The notes: a model not told the origin generated them from the sequence alone. 64,000 bases of DNA from Kitasatospora sp. GAS204B (GCF_029892155.1 NZ_JARZAG010000022.1:1-64000); one strand, 5' to 3'; shown: positions 17,869-27,113, counted from the stretch's first letter. Numbers and translations: made by a program.

Positions 17869-19037
17869 GCGGTCACCTTCCGGGATCGTCCCCAGCGCTT
17901 CGTCGCCGGGCGCTCCACCGCCACGTAGATCAGCCAGGCCACGCCGAGCGTGGCGAGGGCCTCGAGCAGCAACACGCCGATACCGGTGGCGGTTGAGAAG
18001 TAGCGGTGCGGCCCGAGCAGCTTGCGTACCACGTTCAACAGGATCAGATGGACCATGTAGAAGGCGAAGGAGACTTCGCCGAGCCAGACCATGGGCCGGC
18101 TGCGCAGCGGTGACGGCCGGTCGGAGACGTCGGTGATCGCGATCGCCGGGATCAGCAGCGCCATCGGGATGACGAAGACCGCGTCAAGGGCGTACAGCCA
18201 CGGGATGTACAGCGACAGCGCGTAGGCCGCGACGCAGGCGACCGCGGCGGGCAGCGGCTTCACGCCGAACCTGACGCCGGTGAGGACGATGCGCGCCATC
18301 AGCATGCCGAGCACGAAGTCCAGGGCGCGCACCGGAGGGAGCATGTACACGCTCCAGTACTGCCAGACGGAGGCCGGGGAGCCCTCGGGCATCGGCGGGT
18401 TACCGGGGAGCAGCAGGTACGCGAGCGTGGGTACGGCGATCACCGCGGCAGCCGTGCCGATGGCCCAGCGCCACAGGTTCTCCCGCGGGATCCGCTTGAT
18501 CCAGTGCAGGAACAGCGGGAAGCAGAGGTAGAAGAAGAGCTCACAGGCGAGCGACCAGCTCGGCGGGTTGACGCCGAGGAAGACCGAGAACACCGGGACC
18601 CAGGCGTGCACCAGGAGCAGGTTCGGCACCGCCTGCCACCACTGGGTGGCGGCGCCGGTGAGCAGGACCAGGGCCAGCGCCCAGGTGACCAGGTGGTTCG
18701 GGTAGATCTTGAAGAATCTGCGGCGCCAGAAGTGCTGGGGCCGGTCACCAGGCCGCGCCGACCAGGTCAGGACGAATCCGCTGAGGATGAAGAAGAAGGA
18801 CACACCGGCCCAGCCGGCGTTGCTGAACAGCCGCCGGTAGCCGTCGGCGACGTGGTGCGAGGCGAACGGGTTGAGGGCCGGCAGGGCGAGCGAGGAGTGG
18901 TACCCGAACACGAGTAGGGCGGCGATGAAGCGCAGCCCGGTGAGGGACGGGAGCCGGCCGTGCACCGCCCGGGGCGTCCGGGACGCCTGACCGGCGCGCT
19001 CCCCGGGTATCGCGGCGGGTTCCGCGGTGGTGGACAA
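17865..19037 (-). CDS. OafA/NodX-type membrane acyltransferase (copy 1)
   Basis: This acyltransferase-3 family protein of about 390 residues has around ten membrane segments. The motif LPSLTGLRFIAALLVFGYHSS carries the conserved histidine, GWAGVSFFFILSGFVLTW is the second hallmark, and WSLACELFFYLCFPL the third. Such enzymes acetylate or acylate sugars and cyclitols at the membrane. TTG 19037 is taken as the start because GGAGG sits 7 bases upstream. It overlaps the next gene by 4 bp and is more distant in sequence from copies 2 and 3 than they are from each other. Confidence 0.87.
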   Translation of the reverse strand: MSTTAEPAAIPGERAGQASRTPRAVHGRLPSLTGLRFIAALLVFGYHSSLALPALNPFASHHVADGYRRLFSNAGWAGVSFFFILSGFVLTWSARPGDRPQHFWRRRFFKIYPNHLVTWALALVLLTGAATQWWQAVPNLLLVHAWVPVFSVFLGVNPPSWSLACELFFYLCFPLFLHWIKRIPRENLWRWAIGTAAAVIAVPTLAYLLLPGNPPMPEGSPASVWQYWSVYMLPPVRALDFVLGMLMARIVLTGVRFGVKPLPAAVACVAAYALSLYIPWLYALDAVFVIPMALLIPAIAITDVSDRPSPLRSRPMVWLGEVSFAFYMVHLILLNVVRKLLGPHRYFSTATGIGVLLLEALATLGVAWLIYVAVERPATKRWGRSRKVTA

Positions 19038-19066
19038 GGTGTGCCTCCGGAGGCATGCGGGAGGTC

Positions 19067-19160
19067 GGGTAGGGAGGAAGGCAGGTAAGGAGGAAGCGGG
19101 TAGGGAGGAAGGCAGGTAAGGAAGAAGGCGAGCAGGGAGGAAGCGGGTAGGGAGGACGGC
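19067..19160. repeat. Purine-rich 31-bp tandem repeats
   Basis: About three imperfect copies of a unit built from GGGTAGGGAGGAAGGC and AGGTAAGGAGGAAGC lie between the alpha/beta hydrolase stop and the acyltransferase start. All purines are on the plus strand, so the transcript of the leftward operon would carry a pyrimidine-rich spacer here. Confidence 0.7.
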
Positions 19161-19210
19161 GGCGGGGGCGGACTGGTGCCGCCCCCGCCGGTCTGAGCGG
19201 GGCCGGTCGG

Positions 19211-19993
19211 TCAGTCGCGGTCGAGGAACTCGACGAGCAACTCGACCAGTTCGGCCGTCTTCTCGAAGACGACCATGTGGCCGCTCTCCAGTTCGGCGTA
19301 CTCGCTGCCCTTGACGGCCTGGTGGATCTCCCGCGAGTGCTCCACGGGGATCAGGAAGTCCCGGCTGGAGCCGATGACCAGGGTGCGGGCGGTGATGGAC
19401 GCCAGGCGGTCGCGGATGTCGACCCGGTGGTCGAGCTCGATCTGGCGCAGGGTGCCCACCTCCGCCGTGATCCCGGCGACGGTGGCCTTGACGCCCTCGC
19501 TGCCGAAGCCGGCGAGGAAGGGCGGCGAGAAGATCAACAGCGCGCTGTAGGCGGAGAACGCCTCCGCGTTGATGTCCGGCAGCCGCCGCCACAGGTCGAC
19601 CGCCAACTGCTGGCGCGGGTCGTCGTTGCGGGCCCAGCCGTTGATGACGATCAAGCGGCGGACCAGCTCGGGGTGCCGGGCGGCGGCGGCCGCCGCGACG
19701 ACCGCGCCGAGCGAGAAGCCGACGATGTCGAACGGCTGGTCGGTCACCGCGCGGGCCGCGCCGATCACCTGCGCGACCAGCTCGTCCACGCTCAACTCGT
19801 CGGCGTGCAGCGGCGTCCGGCCGCTGCCCGAGAAGTCGGGGGTGATGACGGTGTAGCGATCGGTGAAGTGCTCGCGCAGGTGGCCGAAGTTGGTCTCGCC
19901 GTCGGCGGCCGTGCCGTGCACGAAGAGCAGGCCGGGGCCGCTGCCCTGCGCGGTGTAGTGGACGGGGGTGCCATGGACGTCGATCGTGGGCAC
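19211..19993 (-). CDS. Alpha/beta-fold hydrolase
   Basis: This 260-residue alpha/beta hydrolase shows the oxyanion motif LLFVHGTAADGE, the nucleophile elbow DIVGFSLGAVVA (Ser), the acid in GSSRDFLIP and the catalytic histidine in LESGHMVVFE. GTG 19993 has GGAGG 6 bases upstream. It sits among the three acyltransferases, so a role in removing or moving acyl groups, or in lactone opening, is possible but unproven. Start codons much further upstream would overlap the next gene and are rejected. Confidence 0.88.
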   Translation of the reverse strand: MPTIDVHGTPVHYTAQGSGPGLLFVHGTAADGETNFGHLREHFTDRYTVITPDFSGSGRTPLHADELSVDELVAQVIGAARAVTDQPFDIVGFSLGAVVAAAAAARHPELVRRLIVINGWARNDDPRQQLAVDLWRRLPDINAEAFSAYSALLIFSPPFLAGFGSEGVKATVAGITAEVGTLRQIELDHRVDIRDRLASITARTLVIGSSRDFLIPVEHSREIHQAVKGSEYAELESGHMVVFEKTAELVELLVEFLDRD

Positions 19994-20058
19994 GGGGGCC
20001 TCCAATTCCTGAGGTGAATCGCGGGAAACGTGGGGGAATGCGGGGGTCTGGGGCGCCG

Positions 20059-21258
20059 TCAGCGCAGGGCCGGGGAGGGCTGTCGTTCCTCGTGCCCCTG
20101 CTCCGGTACGGCGACCGGATCGGTGCTCGACCTGGCCCAACGCCGCATCACGGGACGCTCGACGCAGACCAGGAGCAGCCAGCCGACCAGCAGGGTGGCG
20201 AAGAAGAAGCCGAGCAGCACCAGGGTGCCGAGGACCGGGCCGAAGAGCCGGCGGTCCATCAGGGTGGTCCGGCCGAAGTACATGACCACGTACTGGGCGA
20301 GGTAGAAGCCGAAGGAGACCGTCCCGAGCCACTGCATCGTGCGTCCACGCAGCACGGTCGGGCGGCTGTCGACATCGGCCCTGGCCACCGCGCAGATCAG
20401 CAGCGCTATGGGAACGATGGTCGCCAGATTGAGCCCGTACAGGAACGGCACCACCATGGCCACCGCGTAGCCGACCACGCACAGCAGCGCCGCCGGCAGG
20501 ATCCTGACCCGGGGGAACCTACCCGCCAGCACCAGCCGGGCCAGGATCATGCCGAGCACGAACTCGAACATCCGCACCGGCGGGAAGTTGTACCCGAACC
20601 AGAACTGCCACAGCGAGATGCCGAAACCCTCGGGGGTCGGCGGGCTGCTCGGCGCGAGGAAGTCGGTGAACAGCTGCACGGCCAGCATGCCGGCGACCAT
20701 CGCCCCCGCCCAGACCCACAGCGCGCCCTCCCTGATCCGCATGATCGGACGGATCAGGAACGGGAAGAGCAGGTAGAAGAGCAACTCGCTGCAGAGCGAC
20801 CAGCTCGGCGGGTTCACGCTGATGAAGGTCGCGTGCTGCGGGAACCACGAGTGGAGCAGGAAGAGGTTCGGCAGCCAGGCGGAGACCGGGGTCATGGCGC
20901 CGGCGAACAGCACCATGGCCAGGGCCCACATGGCGATGTGGTTGGGGAAGACCTTCAGCAGTCGGCGGCGCCAGAACCCGGTGGCCGTGTCCTGGGGCCG
21001 GGCCGACCAGGTCAGGACGAATCCGCTCAGCACGAAGAAGAACGAGACGCCCATCCAACCGGCCTTGCTGAACAGCCAGCGGAAGCCTTCCTGCCAACTC
21101 GGGTCGGCGTACGGGTTCATGGGCGGGTTGCTGAAGGTGGCGTGGAAGAAGAAGACCAGTGCGGCGGCGATGAACCGCAACCCGGTCAGGGACGGGAGCT
21201 TGGCTCGGGAGCGCTCAGACGCTCTGGGCGCCTGCGCCGTTGAGGGCGACGAGGACAT
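20059..21258 (-). CDS. OafA/NodX-type membrane acyltransferase (copy 2)
   Basis: This is an acyltransferase-3 family protein of about 399 residues with the same motifs as its neighbours: LPSLTGLRFIAAALVFFFHAT, GWMGVSFFFVLSGFVLTW and WSLCSELLFYLLFPFLIRP. It shares long, nearly identical DNA segments with copy 3, for example 20410-20520 against about 21683-21793, so the pair arose by recent tandem duplication or was homogenised by gene conversion. ATG 21258 is preferred over GTG 21279; neither has a strong ribosome binding site. The C-terminal tail after the last membrane segment is polar and cytoplasmic. Confidence 0.86.
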   Translation of the reverse strand: MSSSPSTAQAPRASERSRAKLPSLTGLRFIAAALVFFFHATFSNPPMNPYADPSWQEGFRWLFSKAGWMGVSFFFVLSGFVLTWSARPQDTATGFWRRRLLKVFPNHIAMWALAMVLFAGAMTPVSAWLPNLFLLHSWFPQHATFISVNPPSWSLCSELLFYLLFPFLIRPIMRIREGALWVWAGAMVAGMLAVQLFTDFLAPSSPPTPEGFGISLWQFWFGYNFPPVRMFEFVLGMILARLVLAGRFPRVRILPAALLCVVGYAVAMVVPFLYGLNLATIVPIALLICAVARADVDSRPTVLRGRTMQWLGTVSFGFYLAQYVVMYFGRTTLMDRRLFGPVLGTLVLLGFFFATLLVGWLLLVCVERPVMRRWARSSTDPVAVPEQGHEERQPSPALR

Positions 21259-21274
21259 GCGGAGGTGTTGCCCT

Positions 21275-21349
21275 TTCACGAGGCGGAGTTCACGAGGCAG
21301 AGGTTCACGAGGCGGAGGTTCACGAGGCGGAGGTTCACGAGGCGGGAGT
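21275..21349. repeat. 15-bp tandem repeats between copies 2 and 3
   Basis: About five copies of TTCACGAGGCGGAGG, with single-base changes, span the junction of the two acyltransferase genes. The stop codon of copy 3 (TGA, 21337-21335) lies inside one repeat, so repeat-number changes could alter the end of that protein or the spacing to copy 2. Confidence 0.8.
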
Positions 21350-22504
21350 GAGCTGCCGGTCCGACGGGGATGCGGCGGGGGTGTCCTTGGACGAGGTGCG
21401 CGAGCGGGCCCAACGGCGCATCACCGGGCTCTCGACGCACACCAGAAGCAGCCAGCCGACGGCGAGGGCCCCGAAGAACTCCACCGCCACCATGGCGATG
21501 CCGATGGGAGTCGCATACAGGTGATGGTGCGTCAGCGTGGTGCGGACGAAGGAGAGCACGATCTGCTGGGCCAGGTAGAAGCCGAAGGAGACCGTCCCGA
21601 GCCACTGCATCGTGCGTCCGCGCAGCACAGTCGGCCGGCCGTCGACATCGGCCCTGGCCACCGCGCAGATCAGCAGCGCGATGGGAACGATGGTCGCCAG
21701 ATTGAGCCCGTACAGGAACGGCACCACCATGGCCACCGCGTAGCCGACCACGCACAGCAGCGCCGCCGGCAGGATCCGGACCCGGGGGAACCTGCCCGCC
21801 AGCACCAGCCGGGCCAGGATCATGCCGAGCACGAACTCGAACATCCGCACCGGCGGGAAGTTGTACCCGAACCAGAACTGCCAGACCGTCACATCGGTGC
21901 CGGGAGCCGGCGGGCTGCTCGGCGCGAGGAAGTCGGTGACCAGCTGCACGGCCAGCATGCCGGCGACCATCGCCCCCGCCCAGACCCACAGGGCACTCTC
22001 CTTGATCCGCAGGATCGGACGGATCAGGAACGGGAAGAGCAGGTAGAAGAGCAACTCGCTGCAGAGCGACCAGGCGGGGGCGTTGAGGCTCAGGTAGACG
22101 GCCGGGTCCGGGAACCACGAATGGAGCAGGAAGAGGTTCGGCAGCCAGACCTTCAGCGGGATCGCCGTACCGGCGAAGAGGACCATCGCCATCGCCCAGG
22201 TGGCGATGTGGTTGGGGAAGATCTTCAGCAGTCGGCGGCGCCAGAACCCGGTGACCGTGTCGTGCGGCTTCGCCGACCAGGTCAGGACGAATCCGCTCAG
22301 CACGAAGAAGAACGAGACGCCCATCCAGCCGGCCTTGCTGAACAACCAGTGGAATCCGTCGGCGACGCCCTGGTCGGCGAACGGGTTCATCGAGATGAAG
22401 ATCAGTGAGGCGTGGAAGAAGAAGACCAGTGCAGCGGCGATGAACCGCACCCCCGTCAACGAGGGGAGCTGGGGTCTGGTCGACAGCGCGGAGTTGACAG
22501 GCAT
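21335..22504 (-). CDS. OafA/NodX-type membrane acyltransferase (copy 3)
   Basis: This 389-residue acyltransferase-3 family protein has PSLTGVRFIAAALVFFFHAS with the family histidine, then GWMGVSFFFVLSGFVLTW and WSLCSELLFYLLFPFLIRP, and about ten membrane segments. It is a close paralogue of copy 2, differing mainly near the N-terminus, in the loop around DFLAPSSPPAPGTDV and in the last helices, which are the likely specificity regions. ATG 22504 lies 32 bp behind the MFS gene. Its stop is embedded in 15-bp tandem repeats. Confidence 0.87.
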   Translation of the reverse strand: MPVNSALSTRPQLPSLTGVRFIAAALVFFFHASLIFISMNPFADQGVADGFHWLFSKAGWMGVSFFFVLSGFVLTWSAKPHDTVTGFWRRRLLKIFPNHIATWAMAMVLFAGTAIPLKVWLPNLFLLHSWFPDPAVYLSLNAPAWSLCSELLFYLLFPFLIRPILRIKESALWVWAGAMVAGMLAVQLVTDFLAPSSPPAPGTDVTVWQFWFGYNFPPVRMFEFVLGMILARLVLAGRFPRVRILPAALLCVVGYAVAMVVPFLYGLNLATIVPIALLICAVARADVDGRPTVLRGRTMQWLGTVSFGFYLAQQIVLSFVRTTLTHHHLYATPIGIAMVAVEFFGALAVGWLLLVCVESPVMRRWARSRTSSKDTPAASPSDRQLTPAS

Positions 22505-22536
22505 ACGGCCGGCTCTCTGGGTCGGGGCGGCAGGGT

Positions 22537-23784
22537 TCAGGAGGCCGGGGCGGCGGTGGTCCCGGACTCGGCACGGGTGGCGTCATCGGCCGGTCGGCCG
22601 TCCGAAGGACCGCTGTGCGCGGCGGAGTTGACGGTCGATCGGCGGTGTCGCCCGGCGTACACGGTCTGGGCGATCAGCACGGCGCCCAGGGCGGTGAAGA
22701 GCGCCGCGCCGAGCGTCACCGCGCGGGTGCCGAACCCCTGGGCGATCACCTGGCCACCGGCCCAGGAGCCGAGTGCGGCGCCGAGGCCGAAGGCTGACAT
22801 GTTCGCGGTCAGGGACAGGGTCGGCGCGTCCGCCGCCGCGGCGAGGACCTTGGTCTGCAGCCCGGGGATCAGGGCGAAGGTGGCGATGGAGAACAGGAAC
22901 AGGAACGCGGCCGCGCCGACGGCCGACGGGGCGGCGAGCCAGTACAGGAGGCAGACCGCGGCGAGCGTCCAGGACATGGTCAGGACGGCGACGTCGGCGG
23001 ACCTGTTGGCGATCCGGCCGCCGATGGCGTTGCCCACGATGGAGCCCAGGCCGTAGGCGACGAGCACGGCCGGGACCCAGGCGCTCGGGAACTTCCCGAC
23101 GTCCGTGAGCAGCGGCACCATGTAGGTGATCAGCGTGAACATGCCGGCCGAGCACAGCACGGTCGCCAGGACCGTGCCGAGCACCTGCCACTTCTTGAAC
23201 ACCCGCAGTTCGTGCGCGGCGGACGAACCGGCGGTCCCACCGTCGTCCGGGATCACCAGCAGGATCAGGACGGCGGCGACCGCGGCGAGTGCGGCGACGC
23301 CGCCGAAGGTGGCCCGCCAGTTGAACTGATGCGCCACCAGCGTGCCCAGCGGGACGCCGAGCACGGTCGCCAGATTGATGCCCAGCTGGGTGGCCGCGAC
23401 CGCGGACCCCTCCCGCCCCTTGGCCGCCATGCCACCCGCGGTGACGACGCAGACGGCGAGGAAGGTGCCGTGGATGACGGCGGTCAGCATCCGACCGACG
23501 ATCAGGACACCGAAGTTGGGCGCCAAGCTGGAGACGAGGTTACCGGCGACGGAGACCAGCAGCAGCGCCACCAGCAGGTACTTGCGGCGGACCCGGGGGG
23601 ACAGCGCGGTGACGATCGGCCCGCCGACCACCACGGTCAGCGCGTAGACGGTGACCAGGAGGCCCGCGGTGGGGACGGTCACCGACAGGTCCCGGGACAG
23701 GTCTCCCAGCATCCCGCTCGGCGCCAGTTCGGCGGTACCGACGCAGAAGATGGCCAGGATCAGTACGGCCATACGGAACCGCAT
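22537..23784 (-). CDS. MFS exporter (AraJ/CmlR-like)
   Basis: This 415-residue major facilitator protein has twelve predicted helices. The first helix is MRFRMAVLILAIFCVGTAELAPSG, followed by the motif region PIVTALSPRVRRKYLL and, in helix 5, QLGINLATVLGVPLGTLVA, typical of the DHA1 AraJ/chloramphenicol-exporter group. ATG 23784 has AGAGG 8 bases upstream; an in-frame upstream ATG would add a disordered tail and is rejected. It is the first gene of unit 2 of the cluster and probably exports the product or a shunt intermediate. Confidence 0.9.
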   Translation of the reverse strand: MRFRMAVLILAIFCVGTAELAPSGMLGDLSRDLSVTVPTAGLLVTVYALTVVVGGPIVTALSPRVRRKYLLVALLLVSVAGNLVSSLAPNFGVLIVGRMLTAVIHGTFLAVCVVTAGGMAAKGREGSAVAATQLGINLATVLGVPLGTLVAHQFNWRATFGGVAALAAVAAVLILLVIPDDGGTAGSSAAHELRVFKKWQVLGTVLATVLCSAGMFTLITYMVPLLTDVGKFPSAWVPAVLVAYGLGSIVGNAIGGRIANRSADVAVLTMSWTLAAVCLLYWLAAPSAVGAAAFLFLFSIATFALIPGLQTKVLAAAADAPTLSLTANMSAFGLGAALGSWAGGQVIAQGFGTRAVTLGAALFTALGAVLIAQTVYAGRHRRSTVNSAAHSGPSDGRPADDATRAESGTTAAPAS

Positions 23785-23922
23785 GGATTGCCTCTCGTAG
23801 GAATCGGACGAGGTTGGACGGCTCGGGCGCCCGGCGGGGCGGCCCAGAGCCGCTTCGGGAGCGGTCGGCGTGCTACTCGAAGGCACCTGCCGCCCCGGCC
23901 CCCACCGCCTGCCATACGATGA

Positions 23923-23952
23923 CTATAGAAGCTCATTGGCTACTATACAAGC
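23923..23952. promoter_or_regulatory. AT-rich dyad upstream of unit 2
   Basis: TATAGAAGC (23924-23932) and GCTACTATA (23939-23947) form an 8-of-9 inverted repeat around a 6-bp centre, in DNA that is otherwise above 70% GC. It lies about 140 bp before the MFS start at 23784. On the minus strand it matches the element before the cyclase gene at 20 of 29 positions, which suggests one shared regulator. Confidence 0.6.
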
Positions 23953-23962
23953 AGGTTGTCCA

Positions 23963-25216
23963 TCACGGACGCGCACTGACGGCAGGAACGGGCCGACGGA
24001 CGACGACGGCGAGCAGCACCGCGGCCGCCAACACGGTCGAGGCGAGCGGCAGCCAAGCGGCCGAGCGGCCCAGCAGGACGGCGCCGAGCGCGGATCCGCC
24101 GGCGATCCCGACCTGGAATCCGGTGACGTAGATCGCTGACGCCCGATCAGCGTCCTGGGCCGCCAGGCGCATCACCCCCGTCTGGAAGACGGGCCCCGCC
24201 GCGGCGAACGCACCGCCCCAGAGAACCGCGGCGACGGCGGCCCCGGCATAGCGAACCGCCGTCGGAGCGGGCGCGAACGCGAGGGCCAGGAGGGCGACAC
24301 CCGCCACGAACACCGCCATGGTGACGGTGGCGGCCTGCTGCGGTCTGGTGTCGTTGTACCGGCCGACGAGGTAGGTCGCGGCGGCCCCGGCCAGGCCGAA
24401 GACCGTCAGCAGCAGCACCGTCGAACGCGAGGTCCCGGTGACCTCGGTGACGATGACGGCGAAGTAGGTGTAGCTCAGGAAGTGCGCGGTGACCAGCAGC
24501 ACCGCCACACCGCACAGGGTCAGCACCGCGGGCCAGTGCACCGCCCCGGGCCCGCCGTCCGACGCCCGCGCCGCCTCGTCCACCGCCCGGTCGTCCCGCT
24601 CGGCTGCGCCGCCGGCCGGCCGCAGCGGCCCGAGCGCGCAGGCGAGAGCGAGGGTGACCGCCACGGTCGCGGCCGCCAGCGCCAGGACGGTGGCCCGCCA
24701 GCCGATGAGTTCACCGATCAGTGCCGTACCCGGACTGCCCACGATCGCCGCGAGCGAGGCCCCGGCGAAGACCGCGGCGGTCGCGGTCCCCACCCGCTCA
24801 CGCGGCACCAGGGTGGCGGCCGCCGGGGCGACCAGCGACCACAGCACCCCGTGGGTCAGCGCCGCGGCGGCCCGGCTGACCACCATCATCGTGAACCCGG
24901 TCGCGGCCGAGGCGAGCAGCTCGGCCACCACCAGGACCAGCAGGGAGGCCACCAGCGCCGTGCCGCGCGAGACGCGCGAGGCGAGCGCCACGCTCGGGAC
25001 CGTGACGAGCGCCGCGACCACGGCGTACCCGCTGATCAGCAGCCCGACCTGACCGTCCGTCACTTCGAGGCTGCGGGCGATGTCGTGGATGAGCCCGACC
25101 GGGAAGACCTCGAAGGTGACGTAGACGAAGGTGGCGCCGGCGAGCGCGGCCAGGCGCGCGGCGGCCGGCGCGTCGATCCTGGCCGGCGCCGCCGCCGGCG
25201 CGGTCGTGCCGCTCAC
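23963..25216 (-). CDS. MFS exporter, second of the cluster
   Basis: This 417-residue DHA1-type MFS transporter has twelve helices. Visible blocks are FVYVTFEVFPVGLIHDIARSL, GYAVVAALVTVPSVALASRV (motif A region), the helix-5 stretch FAGASLAAIVGSPGTALIGE and a long cytoplasmic loop rich in Ala, Arg and Asp between helices 6 and 7. GTG 25216 overlaps the ADH stop as GTGA, so this is the last gene of unit 1. Its place at the end of a biosynthetic operon fits export or self-protection. Confidence 0.9.
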   Translation of the reverse strand: MSGTTAPAAAPARIDAPAAARLAALAGATFVYVTFEVFPVGLIHDIARSLEVTDGQVGLLISGYAVVAALVTVPSVALASRVSRGTALVASLLVLVVAELLASAATGFTMMVVSRAAAALTHGVLWSLVAPAAATLVPRERVGTATAAVFAGASLAAIVGSPGTALIGELIGWRATVLALAAATVAVTLALACALGPLRPAGGAAERDDRAVDEAARASDGGPGAVHWPAVLTLCGVAVLLVTAHFLSYTYFAVIVTEVTGTSRSTVLLLTVFGLAGAAATYLVGRYNDTRPQQAATVTMAVFVAGVALLALAFAPAPTAVRYAGAAVAAVLWGGAFAAAGPVFQTGVMRLAAQDADRASAIYVTGFQVGIAGGSALGAVLLGRSAAWLPLASTVLAAAVLLAVVVRRPVPAVSARP

Positions 25217-26295
25217 GGGCCCTCAGCCCCCGTGGGTCGCAGCGCCGCGCGGGCTGGCGCCCCCGGGGCGCCCGGATCCAGGACGGGCCCCAACTGGACC
25301 AGGATCTTGGGGCGAGTGCGGTTGCCGGCCGCCAGGCGGGCGAAGGCGGCGTCCAGTTCGTCGAGTTGGAAGACACGGTCGACGAGACTGTCCAGGTCGA
25401 CCGCGCCCGACTGGACGAGCCCGACGAGCCGGTCCCAGTAGCCGATGCCGGACAGCACGCCGTGGAGCGTCACGTCACGGATCACCAGGGTCGCCGCGTC
25501 GAAGCCGTCGGTGGCGTGGTGCGGTGTCCCGAGCTGGGCTATCCGGCCGCCCGCCGCGACCAGGCGGACGGCGGAGCGGACCGCGGCCGTGCTGCCGGAC
25601 GCCTCGATCACGGCGTCGTAGCACCCCTCGTCCGACGCGGCGGGGGCGGCCAGGGCACGCAGGCCGAGCCGGTGCGCCAGTTCGCGGGCGGCGGGCTGCG
25701 GGTCGAAGACGACCGGGTCGGCCCCGAGGGCTGCGGCGACCTGGGCCGCCGCGAGCCCCAGCGTGCCCGCGCCGAGCACCGCGACCCGGTCCTGACCGGT
25801 CACGGCGAGCCGGTCCACCGCGTGGACCGCCGCGGCGGTCGGCTCGAGCAGGGCTCCCGCGGCATCGGAGAGGCCGTCCGGGATCCGGACCAGGGTGTCC
25901 ACCGGTGCCGTGAGCCACTGCGAACCGGCTCCGGGGTGGGGGCCGAGGACTCCGATCTCGCTGCGCTCGGGGCAGTACCTGATCCGCCCGGCGCGGCAGT
26001 GCGAACAGCGGCCGCAGGGACGGAAGTTGTGCCCAGAGACCCGCTGCCCGACGAGCGCCGGGTCCGCGCCGGGGCCCACCCCGACCACGGTGCCGATCCA
26101 CTCGTGACCGATGACGAACGGATAGCTTTTCAGGCCCTCGCGCAGGTAGTTGCTGCTGCCGTCGAAGAAGCCGAGATCGGTGCCGCACAGACCGAGCAGG
26201 CCCACCCGGACCAGCACCTCCTCGGGGCCCGGTTCGGGCGCGTCGACCTCGGTGATCGACACCGCGCGCACGGCGGTGAGTTGGATGGATTTCAT
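25213..26295 (-). CDS. Zinc-dependent MDR alcohol/polyol dehydrogenase
   Basis: This is a 360-residue zinc alcohol dehydrogenase. Catalytic zinc ligands are Cys37 (LCGTD) and His64-Glu65 (IGHEWIG). The structural zinc site CGRCSHCRAGRIRYC (Cys94, 97, 100, 108) is complete, and VAVLGAGTLGLAAAQVA is the NAD(P) loop. The group includes sorbitol, threonine and cyclitol dehydrogenases, so oxidation or reduction of a ring hydroxyl in the cyclitol pathway is likely. ATG 26295 overlaps the TIM-barrel stop (ATGA). The C-terminus has a Pro/Ala-rich tail of about 20 residues beyond the usual end. Confidence 0.9.
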   Translation of the reverse strand: MKSIQLTAVRAVSITEVDAPEPGPEEVLVRVGLLGLCGTDLGFFDGSSNYLREGLKSYPFVIGHEWIGTVVGVGPGADPALVGQRVSGHNFRPCGRCSHCRAGRIRYCPERSEIGVLGPHPGAGSQWLTAPVDTLVRIPDGLSDAAGALLEPTAAAVHAVDRLAVTGQDRVAVLGAGTLGLAAAQVAAALGADPVVFDPQPAARELAHRLGLRALAAPAASDEGCYDAVIEASGSTAAVRSAVRLVAAGGRIAQLGTPHHATDGFDAATLVIRDVTLHGVLSGIGYWDRLVGLVQSGAVDLDSLVDRVFQLDELDAAFARLAAGNRTRPKILVQLGPVLDPGAPGAPARAALRPTGAEGP

Positions 26296-27113
26296 CGTTC
26301 GTCCTCGTGGTGGCTGAGTTCGGCCGCGTTGCGGCAGAGCGTGATGTCGGTGCGCAGCCGGGCGATCGTGTGCCGGTAGTCGTTCTCCACGAGCACCGAG
26401 CGGGCGCCCGAGCACCGCAACAGGTCCGGCAGGTCGTCGTGGAAGGGGCACGGCGCCGCCCCGTCGTCCTCGTCGTCACCGGCGGCGCGGGTGGGGTCCT
26501 TGACGTGCAGGTCCGGCAGGAGCAGCCCGGCGGCACCGACCGTCCCGGCGAACTCCAGGGGGTCTTCACCGGCGTCCAGGAGGTTGCCGGCGTCCAGCAC
26601 GAGCCGCAGCGCGGGGCGGTCCACCGCCCGGGCCAGGGCGAGGGAGTCGCGGGGGCCGAGCGGCGACTCGTAGGCGAGGGTCAGCCGCGCCGCCGCGACC
26701 CATTCGCCCACGATGCGCAGGGCATCGACGGTCCCCTCCCGCAGGCCCTGGGTCGTCGGCAGGCTCCGTCGGAAACCGGGGACGTGGAGCACCTGTGCCC
26801 CCAGGCGCTGCGCGCATTCCAGGGCCCGCTCCAGGAGGATCAGCGCCGCCGGATTCGCCGAACCCCACGGGTGCGCGAGGCCGATGTCGTTCACGTGGTT
26901 GACCGCGAGAACGGGGATCGGGATGTCCTTGGTGATCGCCTCGGCGGAGCGCAGCTCGCTTCGACCGCTCAGCAGGGGGCCGCGATGAGCGCCGCCGAAG
27001 TCAAGTTGCAGCAGGTCGGCCCCGGCCGCCAGGGCGAGCCGGGCCGCCGCGCGGCGATCGGTGCTGATCCGCCACTGCGGGGCGGCGACCGCCACGGCCG
27101 GTTCCGCGGTCAT
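26292..27113 (-). CDS. TIM-barrel sugar-phosphate isomerase/epimerase
   Basis: This 273-residue xylose-isomerase-like TIM barrel starts WRISTDRRAAARLALAAGADLLQLDFGG. Typical metal-site strands are visible: VLHVPGFRR, LTLAYESP (Glu), LRLVLDAGNLL (Asp) and LHVKDP (His/Asp). The superfamily includes IolE/IolI and 3-epimerases. No VOC-type 2-epi-5-epi-valiolone epimerase is present in the window, so this protein is the best candidate to epimerise or isomerise the cyclitol (inference). ATG 27113 overlaps the upstream gene by 4 bp. Confidence 0.82.
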   Translation of the reverse strand: MTAEPAVAVAAPQWRISTDRRAAARLALAAGADLLQLDFGGAHRGPLLSGRSELRSAEAITKDIPIPVLAVNHVNDIGLAHPWGSANPAALILLERALECAQRLGAQVLHVPGFRRSLPTTQGLREGTVDALRIVGEWVAAARLTLAYESPLGPRDSLALARAVDRPALRLVLDAGNLLDAGEDPLEFAGTVGAAGLLLPDLHVKDPTRAAGDDEDDGAAPCPFHDDLPDLLRCSGARSVLVENDYRHTIARLRTDITLCRNAAELSHHEDER

